The position numbers and the translations under genes are program-made. Shown here one piece after another: positions 1-8,573 of a stretch of 64,000 nucleotides of DNA (the first letter of the stretch is position 1; the number at the start of each line of letters is the position of its first letter). The notes below the pieces were generated by a model. The model was not told where the DNA came from, searched no databases, and was given only the letters and a program-made list of their open reading frames with translations. The DNA is from Prevotella sp. (GTDB taxonomy: Bacteria > Bacteroidota > Bacteroidia > Bacteroidales > Bacteroidaceae). Location of the stretch: NCBI GenBank assembly GCA_017619755.1, contig JAFZRU010000027.1:1-64000 (forward strand), read 5' to 3'.

Positions 1-519
1 ACGGATGAGGACGAGGGATGGAGGAAATACATGGACATGGACTCCTTCGTGGACTGGTACCTTGTCAATGAAATAGCGAGGAACACCGACGCCTCCTTCT
101 ACTCAAGCTGCTACATGAGCCTGGGGCGCGGTGGCAAGCTCAAGATGGGGCCGCTGTGGGATTTCGACATCGCCTTTGGCAACGTCAACTACGATGGGAA
201 CTTCGACCCGACGGGATTGATGGTGAGGTACTATTTCTGGTGTTCACGCCTTTTCCAAGACCCGGCTTTCGTCGCGAGGGTGAAGGAGCGCTTCGACTAT
301 TTTTACAGCCGCAAGGACGACATCATCAGGGAAATCAACGAAAAGGCCCGTTATCTCAGGTTCTCCGTCGAGGAGAACAACAACAAATGGGGAACGCTCT
401 ACACGCGCACATGGCCGAACTATGACGTCTGGGGCAATTACCTGAACGAGGTCCAAAACTTGAAAAATTGGTTGAACGAGCGTTTTGAATGGCTCAAAAA
501 TGAATACGACGGGATGTAG
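1..519 (+). CDS. CotH kinase family protein, C-terminal part
   Basis: The reading frame is open from the first base, so the gene starts before the window and only about 172 C-terminal residues are visible. The motif GPLWDFDIAFGN is the hallmark metal/catalytic segment of CotH-type protein kinases, and the flanking VDWYLVNEI helix also fits. CotH proteins in Bacteroidetes are usually secreted or lipid-anchored; their substrates are unknown. No C-terminal sorting domain is present. About half of its Arg codons are AGG, unlike most plus-strand genes in this window. The family assignment is firm; the biological role is not. Confidence 0.85.
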   Translation, partial: TDEDEGWRKYMDMDSFVDWYLVNEIARNTDASFYSSCYMSLGRGGKLKMGPLWDFDIAFGNVNYDGNFDPTGLMVRYYFWCSRLFQDPAFVARVKERFDYFYSRKDDIIREINEKARYLRFSVEENNNKWGTLYTRTWPNYDVWGNYLNEVQNLKNWLNERFEWLKNEYDGM

Positions 520-521
520 TC

Positions 522-692
522 ATGTCGGGGCAGGTATTCGCCGTGCTCATACACTTGGGCTACCTCACCTACGACCGGCGTAAGTAGGAATGCCGCATCC
601 CCAACCGCGAGGTGGACGGTGAGTTGGTGCAGGCTGTCAGGGCCATCAAATGGAAAAGCGTCTTCGACGCCATACAGCAGAAGAAAGATTAA
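522..692 (+). pseudogene. Remnant of an AAA-ATPase/PD-(D/E)XK nuclease gene
   Basis: A 57-codon frame (ATG 522, TAA 690-692) contains VLIHLGYLTYDRR, then an in-frame TAG at 585-587, then IPNREV. This is the C-terminal signature of the Bacteroidetes AAA-ATPase-like family with a DUF1703 PD-(D/E)XK nuclease domain, whose full-length proteins are around 500-550 residues. Everything upstream of this C-terminal piece is missing, and the remaining piece is interrupted by a stop. It follows the CotH stop by 2 bases, so it is not expressed as a complete protein. The identification is from recognition of the motif. Confidence 0.6.
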
Positions 693-801
693 ATTGAGGA
701 AACGGGATGGTCATTTACAAATTGTGTGGGAAACGATACACCATGAGGCAAAAATGAAAGTATTGGTTACACCTTGTAAATAACTTGTGTGGTTTATTGC
801 A

Positions 802-809
802 TAAATTTG
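802..809 (+). promoter_or_regulatory. -7 element of the carboxylesterase promoter
   Basis: TAAATTTG matches the Bacteroidetes -7 consensus TAnnTTTG and is followed by the usual C. No well-spaced -33 TTTG is visible. It lies downstream of the possible GTG start at 789, which argues for initiation at the ATG at 831. Confidence 0.6.
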
Positions 810-830
810 CAGAGGAAAAAAATCACCAAC

Positions 831-2321
831 ATGAACCGTTATCCTATGAAAAAAATGTATCTTTTGCTGCCCCTCATAGCCATGATGGGTTGCACATCAA
901 GCATTGAGAATCCTGTGCTGACCATTGAGGGCGGCCAGGTGCAAGGTGTTCCAGCCGACATTTCTGGAGTTTTTGTGTATCGCGGCATTCCCTACGCCGC
1001 TCCCCCCATCGGGGACCTGCGTTGGAAAGAGCCCCAGCCTGTCGTGGCCTGGGAAGGTGTGAAGGTGGCTGACAAGTTCGGTCATCCCGGTTATCAGGCC
1101 GTCCACTACCCGGAGGGTTATGCCCAGGAATGGGGCTATGGCGACGAGGCGCCCTATTCGGAGGATTGTCTCTACCTGAACGTCTGGACGACCTCCCCCG
1201 GCAAGGTTGACAAGAAACTCCCCGTGGCGTTGTGGATTCATGGCGGCGGCTATCGTGAGGGCTGGGGCTCCGAGCCGGAATTTGATGGTCAGGAATGGGC
1301 CAACAAGGGTGTCGTGCTTGTATCCATCAACTACCGTTTGGGCATCTTCGGTTTCATGCCCTACCATGAGTTGTCGGAAGAAAGCCCAAACCATGTCTCC
1401 GGCAATTACGGCATCTTAGACCAGATTCAATCATTGAAATGGATCAAAGCCAATATCGAACAGTTTGGAGGCGACCCCGACAACGTCACCATCTTCGGGC
1501 AAAGTGCCGGAGCAGGCAGTGTGCGCACCCTTTGCGAGTCCCCCCTTGCCCGCGGCTTGTTCCACAAGGCGGTCATCATGAGCGGCGGTGGTCTCACCGT
1601 GCCTCCCACAGGCAATGAAGCTGCGAAGCCAGCAGTTCCCATGAACAAGTTCTTCACCTACAACCCAACCTTGGAGCAAGCTGAGGCCGACACGAAAAGA
1701 GTGATGGACTGGGCCGGCCTCACCGACTTGTCGAAGTTACGCGCCGCCCCAACGGAAATACTCTATACCGTAGGGAGATTATACAACACCGTGACGAAGA
1801 ACGATGTCTTTTTGATGGAACGTCCTCTCATCGACGGTTATGTATGTACCAAGAGCTTTGACGAGGCCACTCGCGACGGCACGGTGGCCGACATCCCCTA
1901 CATGATAGGCTACACGCTCAACGACATGGGGAGCATGGGTCCCGGCATTGCCGAGTTCTGCAAGGTTCGCGAGAGCAAGGGTGGCAAGGCCTGGGCATAC
2001 GAGTTTGCACGCCCGCTTCCCGATGACGGTTCTCATCCTGAGGTGACGAAGCGTCTCCAGGGTGCTTTCCACTCTTCCGACCTGTGGTATGTTTTCAAGT
2101 CACTGAAGCATTGCTGGCGGCCATGGACGCAGGGTGACTGGGACCTTTCCGAGAAGATGCTGACCTACTGGACCAACTTCGCCAAATACAGCAACCCCAA
2201 CGGCGAGGAGGAAGGTGCTTGGAAGCCCTGCACGTCAGAGAGCCCACTGTTCATGCTCTTCAAGTTGGATGAAAAGGATGCAGAGAAATCGGAGATGGGA
2301 GAGCCCATCCTGCCGGAATAA
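831..2321 (+). CDS. Type B carboxylesterase, secreted or lipid-anchored
   Basis: An alpha/beta hydrolase of 496 residues that hydrolyses carboxylic esters. The oxyanion-hole motif HGGG is near residue 137, the nucleophile elbow GQSAG has its Ser near 225, and a His in AFHSSDLWYVF near 420 matches the family's catalytic His. The N-terminus is hydrophobic and runs to IAMMGC, so it may be a lipoprotein, although the residues before Cys fit the lipobox poorly. ATG 831 was chosen because the -7 promoter element lies downstream of the earlier GTG; ATG 846 is also possible. It could be a plant-polysaccharide esterase, but it lies apart from the xylan operons, so the substrate is open. Confidence 0.85.
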   Translation: MNRYPMKKMYLLLPLIAMMGCTSSIENPVLTIEGGQVQGVPADISGVFVYRGIPYAAPPIGDLRWKEPQPVVAWEGVKVADKFGHPGYQAVHYPEGYAQEWGYGDEAPYSEDCLYLNVWTTSPGKVDKKLPVALWIHGGGYREGWGSEPEFDGQEWANKGVVLVSINYRLGIFGFMPYHELSEESPNHVSGNYGILDQIQSLKWIKANIEQFGGDPDNVTIFGQSAGAGSVRTLCESPLARGLFHKAVIMSGGGLTVPPTGNEAAKPAVPMNKFFTYNPTLEQAEADTKRVMDWAGLTDLSKLRAAPTEILYTVGRLYNTVTKNDVFLMERPLIDGYVCTKSFDEATRDGTVADIPYMIGYTLNDMGSMGPGIAEFCKVRESKGGKAWAYEFARPLPDDGSHPEVTKRLQGAFHSSDLWYVFKSLKHCWRPWTQGDWDLSEKMLTYWTNFAKYSNPNGEEEGAWKPCTSESPLFMLFKLDEKDAEKSEMGEPILPE

Positions 2322-2348
2322 AAGAGGCTTTAATTCACAACCACCCCG

Positions 2349-2523
2349 CCCCCTCCTTTTCCTAAGGAGGGGTACCTACCCTCCTCCCGTCCCCCTCCCG
2401 ACATCGGGAGGGGGCTCAACCGCGCCTACTCGGCGCTCTTACACTAAGGTACCCTCGACCCATCAAAGGGTCGGGGTATTTTTTTACGCAACAGAGTTGC
2501 GATTATTTATGGGCTTCGCCCAT
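2349..2523. repeat. Cluster of five to six small inverted repeats
   Basis: Between the convergent esterase and metalloprotease genes lie consecutive hairpins: 2350-2372 (9-bp stem), 2391-2414 (11-bp perfect stem, 2-nt centre), 2422-2436 (5 bp), 2453-2476 (9 bp with one wobble), 2487-2501 (6 bp) and 2509-2523 (6 bp). This is more than a terminator needs and resembles a composite intergenic palindromic element. Whether copies exist elsewhere cannot be seen here. Confidence 0.6.
2453..2485 (+). terminator. Rho-independent terminator after the carboxylesterase
   Basis: A 9-bp stem, CCTCGACCC pairing with GGGTCGGGG, is followed by TA and seven T residues. It is part of the larger hairpin cluster. 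Confidence 0.7.
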
Positions 2524-2528
2524 CACGC

Positions 2529-4979
2529 TCATACCTGAGTTCCAAGAATGATGTCAACGATGAATGTCACATCTGAGACGGTGATAAATCCGTCACCGTC
2601 CACATCGGCGTTGACAAAGACCAAATCCTCTGCGTTTCCATTTCCGAGGATGTACTCCACGGTGACTGTCACGTCTGTGATGTTAACAATCCCGTCGCCA
2701 TTGGCGTCACCGATGAGTATTTGCACCTGTGATGAGTACTCCTTGTAAAGGTTGGCGTAAAACATCATGGAACTGGGTTTGCTGGTGTAGGTGGTGAAGC
2801 GTGGGGTTTGTGAGTTGAAAAGGATGGTGCCGTAGTTGCCATACTGCATGATCACACCGCTATCGTCGTCGGAGAGCTGCCATGTCTTTTGTGAATTACT
2901 GTAGTTGACTTTTTTCGTGCCAGAGGAATAGAGGTATTTTCCAGTCTCCTCGTTGACGAAAATCCACTCGTTGCCACTACTGGTAAGCGTGAACACGGAT
3001 ACGTCATCACCGATGGAGATAAAGTCGCCGTCCACTTCAACATCCACTGATGAGAGATAGGAAGAGGTGCCAGAAGAATTGGAGCTGAGGCCACCAGCTG
3101 CCTTTCCCTGACTTGCGCATGCAATGATGTATCTCGATCCGCTCACCATGTCTGCAATGCTCTCCACCCGTTTGAAGGTATTCCCATCTCCGCCGATAAC
3201 GTAGTTGGCCGTTGCCATCCTGCTCTCATCCTCACCGACGATGGCCACGGCGTTGACGGTGGTTGTTTCAGAGATGTAGAAGGGATGGCGATAAAGACGG
3301 CTGTCAGTGCCGGGCTTGGTACCGTCCGTAGTGTAATAGATGTCCGCTCCCTCGGTGTCGCAACTGATGGTCACTCTCACCGGTCCGGAATACCTCCCGG
3401 CCTCGGGTGAGAACACCGGCGTTTCCACACTGCTCTCCCCCACGAAGTCGAAGGAGATGGTGCTGTCGCGGTTCTGTGTGATTTGCTCGATAGAGCACTC
3501 GAGGTAGTAAGAGCCGGAGCTGTTCTTGTTGAAGAGCTTGGCCGCCGGCGTAGTGTTCTTGTTGAAAGCATTCACGGAGCCGTATGGAAAGGGGTCGTTG
3601 GCCATACCTTCAAAGGTGTAGTACTTGACACCATTATCAACGTAGTACTGGTATTTGTTGTCAGCCGCCACCCATGTCATGCGTTGATGGCTTGGGTTGT
3701 CGTTGGGTGTATTGTTGTTCCAAGCCGTGGCGTTGTAGTCAGCGTGAATGATGAGGAGCCCCTTTCCGGGCAGGCTGGCATCCCATCCCGTGAGTTGTCG
3801 GTTTTCCAAGAGGTAGTATTCGTTGCTGTTGGCATCGTTGTAGATGATGTAGCTCTCTCCCCCCTTTTCAGTTGCTTTCATCCTGCTCACCGTTTTGGTC
3901 TTTTTCAATTCCACCGGTTTTCTCCAACCAGCCATCCACCGCTCATACGAGGTGTATCCGCAAGGCTGGTAGCCGTCACCGTTGTACGCCCCACCATCCA
4001 TGAGGTCCCAGTAACCCATGCCTTGTCCTCCGCTGTAGTCGGTGTCGTAGAAGTCGGGATATCCCAGGCAATGGCTAAACTCATGGCACATGGTGCCTAT
4101 GCCGGCCACCTTGCCGGTACTTCCGTTAAGTTCCCCACCGCAGGCGTATGTATCAATCTTCACCTTGTCGAGTGTCAACGTGCCGGGGCCGTCTCCATAA
4201 TAATGGGCAGCAGACAAGGACCATGCGTGAGGCCAGATAGTGTATGAAATCCCACTGTCGGCCTCCCCTTTTCCAGCATACACGACATAGACCTGGTCCA
4301 CGTATTTATCTCCATCCCAGTCGTAGTCGGCAAAGTTGACCTGCGAGTCAACCAGTTTGCAGGCCTCCGCCACCATTGTGGCGGGATACATGTCATCGCC
4401 CTGGTTGGTGTTGGTGCCATAGTAAGACTGTTCTTTTGACACCGACACCGGCCCCACGACATCGAACTGCAGTTCAAAAATACTGTCGCTCTGAGCGTAA
4501 AAATAGTCATACATGGAGCCTTTGAAGTTGCCATAGTTGAAATTCTTCTCGTTGGCGATGCGCTTCCAAAGTTCCAGGTTGTTTTGTTCCTTGAATTTGA
4601 CATCCTGGAAATTGACCAATATAATCAACCCCTTCTTTTTCCCGGTGTAGTTTCCCACTTGCCCCACCTTCTTGGGGGCGGCAAGTTTTCCCACCCGCTG
4701 TGCATTGGCCATGTTGCGTCGTGTCGCGGCATGGGTCTTCACCATCTCGGCATCGATGACCACAAATCGGCTATTTGTCTCGTCGGTCCGATAGACCTTG
4801 CCATCGTCAGCCTTCCAAAAATGTCCGAACTCATCGCCCACCAATCGGGCGGTAACAGTCGAGCCGTCTGCCAATTGGAGGGTACGCACCACGCCGGGTT
4901 TCGCCGGTATGGCGCCGGCAGTCAATGTGACGGCGGCCATGAGTGCAGCCATCACTCCTTGTTTCACTATTTGCTTCAT
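2529..4979 (-). CDS. Secreted M6-family metalloprotease with dockerin tail
   Basis: An 816-residue protein with a signal peptide ending near GAIPA. The zinc-binding motif HEFSHCLGYPD (HExxHxxGxxD) places it in peptidase family M6, the immune inhibitor A-like proteases. After the catalytic domain comes a chitobiase/HEX C-terminal-like Ig module (about residues 520-595, containing YYTTDGTKP), then a beta-rich module common in Prevotella secreted proteins. The end carries two dockerin type I calcium-binding repeats, GDANGDGIVNITD and ADVDGDGFITVSD. It lies 68 bases after the PagL-like gene with no recognisable promoter between, so it may be the last gene of that operon. It likely digests extracellular protein; the target is unknown. 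Confidence 0.88.
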   Translation of the reverse strand: MKQIVKQGVMAALMAAVTLTAGAIPAKPGVVRTLQLADGSTVTARLVGDEFGHFWKADDGKVYRTDETNSRFVVIDAEMVKTHAATRRNMANAQRVGKLAAPKKVGQVGNYTGKKKGLIILVNFQDVKFKEQNNLELWKRIANEKNFNYGNFKGSMYDYFYAQSDSIFELQFDVVGPVSVSKEQSYYGTNTNQGDDMYPATMVAEACKLVDSQVNFADYDWDGDKYVDQVYVVYAGKGEADSGISYTIWPHAWSLSAAHYYGDGPGTLTLDKVKIDTYACGGELNGSTGKVAGIGTMCHEFSHCLGYPDFYDTDYSGGQGMGYWDLMDGGAYNGDGYQPCGYTSYERWMAGWRKPVELKKTKTVSRMKATEKGGESYIIYNDANSNEYYLLENRQLTGWDASLPGKGLLIIHADYNATAWNNNTPNDNPSHQRMTWVAADNKYQYYVDNGVKYYTFEGMANDPFPYGSVNAFNKNTTPAAKLFNKNSSGSYYLECSIEQITQNRDSTISFDFVGESSVETPVFSPEAGRYSGPVRVTISCDTEGADIYYTTDGTKPGTDSRLYRHPFYISETTTVNAVAIVGEDESRMATANYVIGGDGNTFKRVESIADMVSGSRYIIACASQGKAAGGLSSNSSGTSSYLSSVDVEVDGDFISIGDDVSVFTLTSSGNEWIFVNEETGKYLYSSGTKKVNYSNSQKTWQLSDDDSGVIMQYGNYGTILFNSQTPRFTTYTSKPSSMMFYANLYKEYSSQVQILIGDANGDGIVNITDVTVTVEYILGNGNAEDLVFVNADVDGDGFITVSDVTFIVDIILGTQV

Positions 4980-5047
4980 ACTATTGGTTTAGTTTTATCT
5001 ATGTTTGGAAATATTTTATGATTATCTTTCATCCTGTCACACCTTTG

Positions 5048-6316
5048 TCATTTTCCCAAGATGATGGGCAATGCGACGTCAAGTTCCGTATAGTCGGCCT
5101 TGAGGTAATGCGCCTTGACCTTGAAGCCGACGGAGAGTCCGGCGAGAGACGGGAAGGCATATCTCAGACCAATGGTCTCATAATACCGTTTTTCGATGAA
5201 CTTGGCCCTATACCCCATCTCGCGGTAAAGATACGCACCGATTGATGCGTGCATGACCAAGTTGTGGTAGTATGCCTCGTGTTTGGCAGCCAGTCCCAAT
5301 GACCATGGGCTGTGCTTGTCATCATGTTTGTTGGCCTTGTCCACCTCCTCGATTCTTGAAGCATAACTTCCATGGAAGAGGTCGATTCCCAATCCAGAAG
5401 CCCATCTCCTTGCATATCGGTACATGACGTCGGCTTCTGTGGACCATGCCGTATAGAGTTTGAAATCCTCCGTCCTGTAATCAGGGTCGTCGGAAGGCAG
5501 GTCAAATTGCGTGTAGCTCCAATCCTCCTCCAAAGTCTTGGCACCGAGGCCCGCAGTGAAGTTAAGGAACCAGTGAGGCTTGAAGTACTCCTTCACCTTC
5601 GCCTTTTTGTTTTCATATACCGTCTGATAATAAGGATAGTAGGTGATGGCGATGGACGGCCCAAGGATGTTGGCTCCCCTGTTGGGCCTGTTGAGAGCGC
5701 CGTTGCTTACGTGCCAATATTCCAAGCCCGCTTTCACGCCCCATTGCTCAGCTATCCGATAAGAGGTGTGCATTCCGAATCCGAAGTAGATAAGCCACCT
5801 CGACCCCACCAATTCGTTGTCCACGTTGTCATTTTTATTGTATTTGTCGTGGCTGTATGCCGTACCCATGCAGACGGTGAGGTCAGCCGCCCATCTGTTG
5901 CTACGTAAAAGACTTCTGGTCATTCCTCCATAGATGGACCATGTGTCTCCGAGGTAAGGAAGATGGTCCACCACATCCCCCTCCCTCCACTCATACTCAG
6001 GGTCCCTGTGGAATTTGATGTTGTCGTTGTCGGCGTATTTCAGTCCTATGTTGAAGACGGGGAAGTCATAGTCTGATGCGTAGGCATCACTGTCGGCAGG
6101 CAGTGTGGCGTAATTGAGTTCCACTCCGAAAGTATAGTTACTTTTGTGTGGAACGATGTATTTTCCCTCAAACTGCTTCATATTAAGGATCATCCCCGGA
6201 TTGAAAGAAACGTTCATCCCCCAGTGTTTCAAGGAGTCTCCCTGCTCCCCCCTTGCAGGAAGAGCATGTATGAAGAGGCATGTAAGCATGGTCCAGATGA
6301 AATATCTCTGCTGCAT
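5048..6316 (-). CDS. PagL-type acyloxyacyl hydrolase / lipid A 3-O-deacylase
   Basis: A 422-residue protein with a signal peptide (cleavage likely after LPARG). The segment YWHVSNGALNRPNRGAN near residues 200-214 matches the PagL active-site motif with catalytic His and Ser, and the protein ends in amphipathic beta strands typical of an outer-membrane barrel. PagL enzymes remove the 3-O acyl chain of lipid A, which changes how LPS is sensed. Bacteroidetes members are longer than the roughly 180-residue Pseudomonas enzyme, as here. Initiation is placed at ATG 6316, 25 bases after tamL; the longer frame beginning at 6403 would overlap tamL. Its position beside tamL suggests outer-membrane biogenesis. 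Confidence 0.75.
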   Translation of the reverse strand: MQQRYFIWTMLTCLFIHALPARGEQGDSLKHWGMNVSFNPGMILNMKQFEGKYIVPHKSNYTFGVELNYATLPADSDAYASDYDFPVFNIGLKYADNDNIKFHRDPEYEWREGDVVDHLPYLGDTWSIYGGMTRSLLRSNRWAADLTVCMGTAYSHDKYNKNDNVDNELVGSRWLIYFGFGMHTSYRIAEQWGVKAGLEYWHVSNGALNRPNRGANILGPSIAITYYPYYQTVYENKKAKVKEYFKPHWFLNFTAGLGAKTLEEDWSYTQFDLPSDDPDYRTEDFKLYTAWSTEADVMYRYARRWASGLGIDLFHGSYASRIEEVDKANKHDDKHSPWSLGLAAKHEAYYHNLVMHASIGAYLYREMGYRAKFIEKRYYETIGLRYAFPSLAGLSVGFKVKAHYLKADYTELDVALPIILGK

Positions 6317-6341
6317 GTTAGTTTCGATTGAATATTGTTTG

Positions 6342-8573
6342 TCAGAAGGGCATCCCCACGGCGAAGTGGAAGGAGAAGTCCCTGCTGAAGTCGGGGTGTA
6401 CAACGGCGTAATGCTCCTCTTCGTTGTCGTAAGCCGGGTTGACAGCCTTCATTCCCATATCGAATCTGAGGATGAAATAGTCGAAGTTGAACCGCAAACC
6501 AAGTCCGTATGCCCATGCGATTTGCTTGTAAAACTTGTCGATTTTGAACTGTCCTCCCGGTTGGTCTTGGTATTCCCTAAGCGTCCAGATGTTGCCTCCG
6601 TCGATGAAGAAGGCACCATTGAATTTCCAGAAGAGGTGTGTCCTGTATTCAAAGTTGAGGTCGATTTTCATATCACCCGTTTGGTTAATGAAGTCGATGG
6701 CGCCTTCGTGCCCTTTGAAAGAGCCCGGGCCCAGCCCCCTCACCCTCCATCCCCTGACGGAGTTGGCCCCACCTGAGAAATAACGTTTCTCGAAAGGCAG
6801 AATTTTGCTGTTTCCGTAGGGGTATGCCATTCCCAAGCCGGCGTGTACGACAAAGGTGTTCTGCTCGTCGAGATGAAACACCTTCGTGTAGTCGAAATCG
6901 CCCTTGATATATTGTGCGAAAGCGATGTCGAACAGCACGTACTGCCCGTCGCTGTTTTTGTTGAAGTCCATGAGAGCCGCCGCCATTCTCAGGAGGTTTC
7001 CACCGAGTTCGACGTTGGCCTTGACGGCGTGTTTTCCGTTGTTGAAAGTCACTCCCATTCCCGTCCTCATGATGAAGAGGTCTTCATAGTTGTATCTCAG
7101 GATGGTGTTTCTGTTGCTGACACTGTCAAGATATTCGTGCTTGAATGTAGGTGAGATCCAAGGCATGTGAATGTAGTTGAGGTCGATGGCATCCCATTTG
7201 TAAGTCCAGTTGTCTCTTGGCTTTTCCCATCTATACCTCCATCCGGCCGACACCACCCTTCTGTGAAACTCCGGCCTGTTTTGGAGGTTGTAGCTAAACG
7301 AAAGTTCAGATGAAGCATTGACATTTCTCTTGAAGTCCCTTGAGATGAAAGGCATGGCGAACCTTGGAAAGGAGATTTTGGTCTCCACTCCATATTCCTC
7401 ATAGTCCTTGTTCTGATAACCCTCCAGTCCGGTGATGGCCTCGAACGCCCCTCTCAGTCTGACGGAAAGCAGTTCGGAGCCATGGAAGAGGTTTCTGTTC
7501 TGGTATGTGAGTGAGACGGCAGCCCCCAAGTCACCGGCAGTGTTGGTACCCTCGGGTTGGAAGGAGATGGTGCTCGGTTTGTTGAGACCGTAGTGAATGA
7601 TGCAGTCGAGCAGTGTGGTGTCCGGCCTTTCAGTGAATCTGAGGTTGGTGAACCTGATGGCGTTGAGTCGGCTGAAATTGTTGTATGTCCTCTGGACGTT
7701 GGAGGCACAATATGGCATACCCTCTTGAAAAGCTGTATTGCTTTCAAGCACGCTTCTTTTCACGTGCGAGGTGGTGCTGTCAGCCGCGAGGTAGTTAATG
7801 GTAGCCACGTCATACTTGGGGTGCGTGGTTTCCGGTGCCTGGCTGTGCTCCCTGTATTTGAGGATGTGCATGGTGACATCGACGAGTCTGCTCCCCCTCA
7901 TTGTGTCGGCCTCGAACCTGATGAATTCCTTGTGGAACTTGTAATACCCCCTGTCAAGCAGGAGAGCCGTAATCCTGTTTCTCTCCTTTTCGAGACCGTT
8001 GATGGTGAATGGCGAGCCGTTGTGCAACACAAGCAAAGCAGAGTCGTCTTGTGCCAGTATTTTTCCTATTTCCTCGTCCTGAAAGTCGTATCTCATCTGC
8101 CTGATGATGAACGGTCTTCCTGGAGACAGGGTGTAAACAGCCTTGAGTTTTTTTCCTTTCACCTTGACGTCATGCACCACCTTTGCATTCATATATCCCA
8201 TATTTTGCAAGGCGGTGAGAAGGTCTTTCCTTGTGATGGCAGCCTGCAAAGTGTCATAAAGCACGGGGGCTTCCCCCACGTTTCTAAGTGTCTTGTTGAC
8301 CCATTTGGTAGTGTCCCTTCCTGCCATGGCATAGATGCCGAGAGGAATTTTGAAGAGCGAGAACCATCTTGAGTTACCCTTCAACCTCACGTATTGCTCC
8401 AGAAGTGCAGGGTTGAAATCCTTGTCATCGGACTTCACCTCCACTTTGTCGAGCAAGTACTCCTTTTCAGGGATGTATTTGGCTGAAGAGCAAGCAGAAA
8501 GCGTGGCGATGGCCATAGCCAAAGTCACTATTTTCAAGGCAAGAATCCTATTCAACACACTTACCATTTTCAT
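6342..8573 (-). CDS. tamL: BamA/TamA-family outer-membrane lipoprotein TamL
   Basis: An Omp85-superfamily protein of 743 residues: lipoprotein signal with lipobox LSAC, then POTRA-like repeats (about residues 25-330), then a C-terminal 16-strand barrel (VRGWRVRGLGPGSF is the conserved L6-type VRG motif). The lipid anchor on a TamA-like protein is characteristic of Bacteroidetes TamL, which with TamB helps assemble or lipidate the outer membrane. ATG 8573 is chosen because ATGA overlaps the xseA stop, implying translational coupling; the longer start at 8615 would lie further inside xseA. No tamB is visible next to it. Confidence 0.85.
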   Translation of the reverse strand: MKMVSVLNRILALKIVTLAMAIATLSACSSAKYIPEKEYLLDKVEVKSDDKDFNPALLEQYVRLKGNSRWFSLFKIPLGIYAMAGRDTTKWVNKTLRNVGEAPVLYDTLQAAITRKDLLTALQNMGYMNAKVVHDVKVKGKKLKAVYTLSPGRPFIIRQMRYDFQDEEIGKILAQDDSALLVLHNGSPFTINGLEKERNRITALLLDRGYYKFHKEFIRFEADTMRGSRLVDVTMHILKYREHSQAPETTHPKYDVATINYLAADSTTSHVKRSVLESNTAFQEGMPYCASNVQRTYNNFSRLNAIRFTNLRFTERPDTTLLDCIIHYGLNKPSTISFQPEGTNTAGDLGAAVSLTYQNRNLFHGSELLSVRLRGAFEAITGLEGYQNKDYEEYGVETKISFPRFAMPFISRDFKRNVNASSELSFSYNLQNRPEFHRRVVSAGWRYRWEKPRDNWTYKWDAIDLNYIHMPWISPTFKHEYLDSVSNRNTILRYNYEDLFIMRTGMGVTFNNGKHAVKANVELGGNLLRMAAALMDFNKNSDGQYVLFDIAFAQYIKGDFDYTKVFHLDEQNTFVVHAGLGMAYPYGNSKILPFEKRYFSGGANSVRGWRVRGLGPGSFKGHEGAIDFINQTGDMKIDLNFEYRTHLFWKFNGAFFIDGGNIWTLREYQDQPGGQFKIDKFYKQIAWAYGLGLRFNFDYFILRFDMGMKAVNPAYDNEEEHYAVVHPDFSRDFSFHFAVGMPF

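Noticed and set aside
2215..2538. A 107-residue frame across the hairpin cluster
   Set aside because: It translates palindromic DNA into Pro/Arg-rich sequence and overlaps the esterase gene end.
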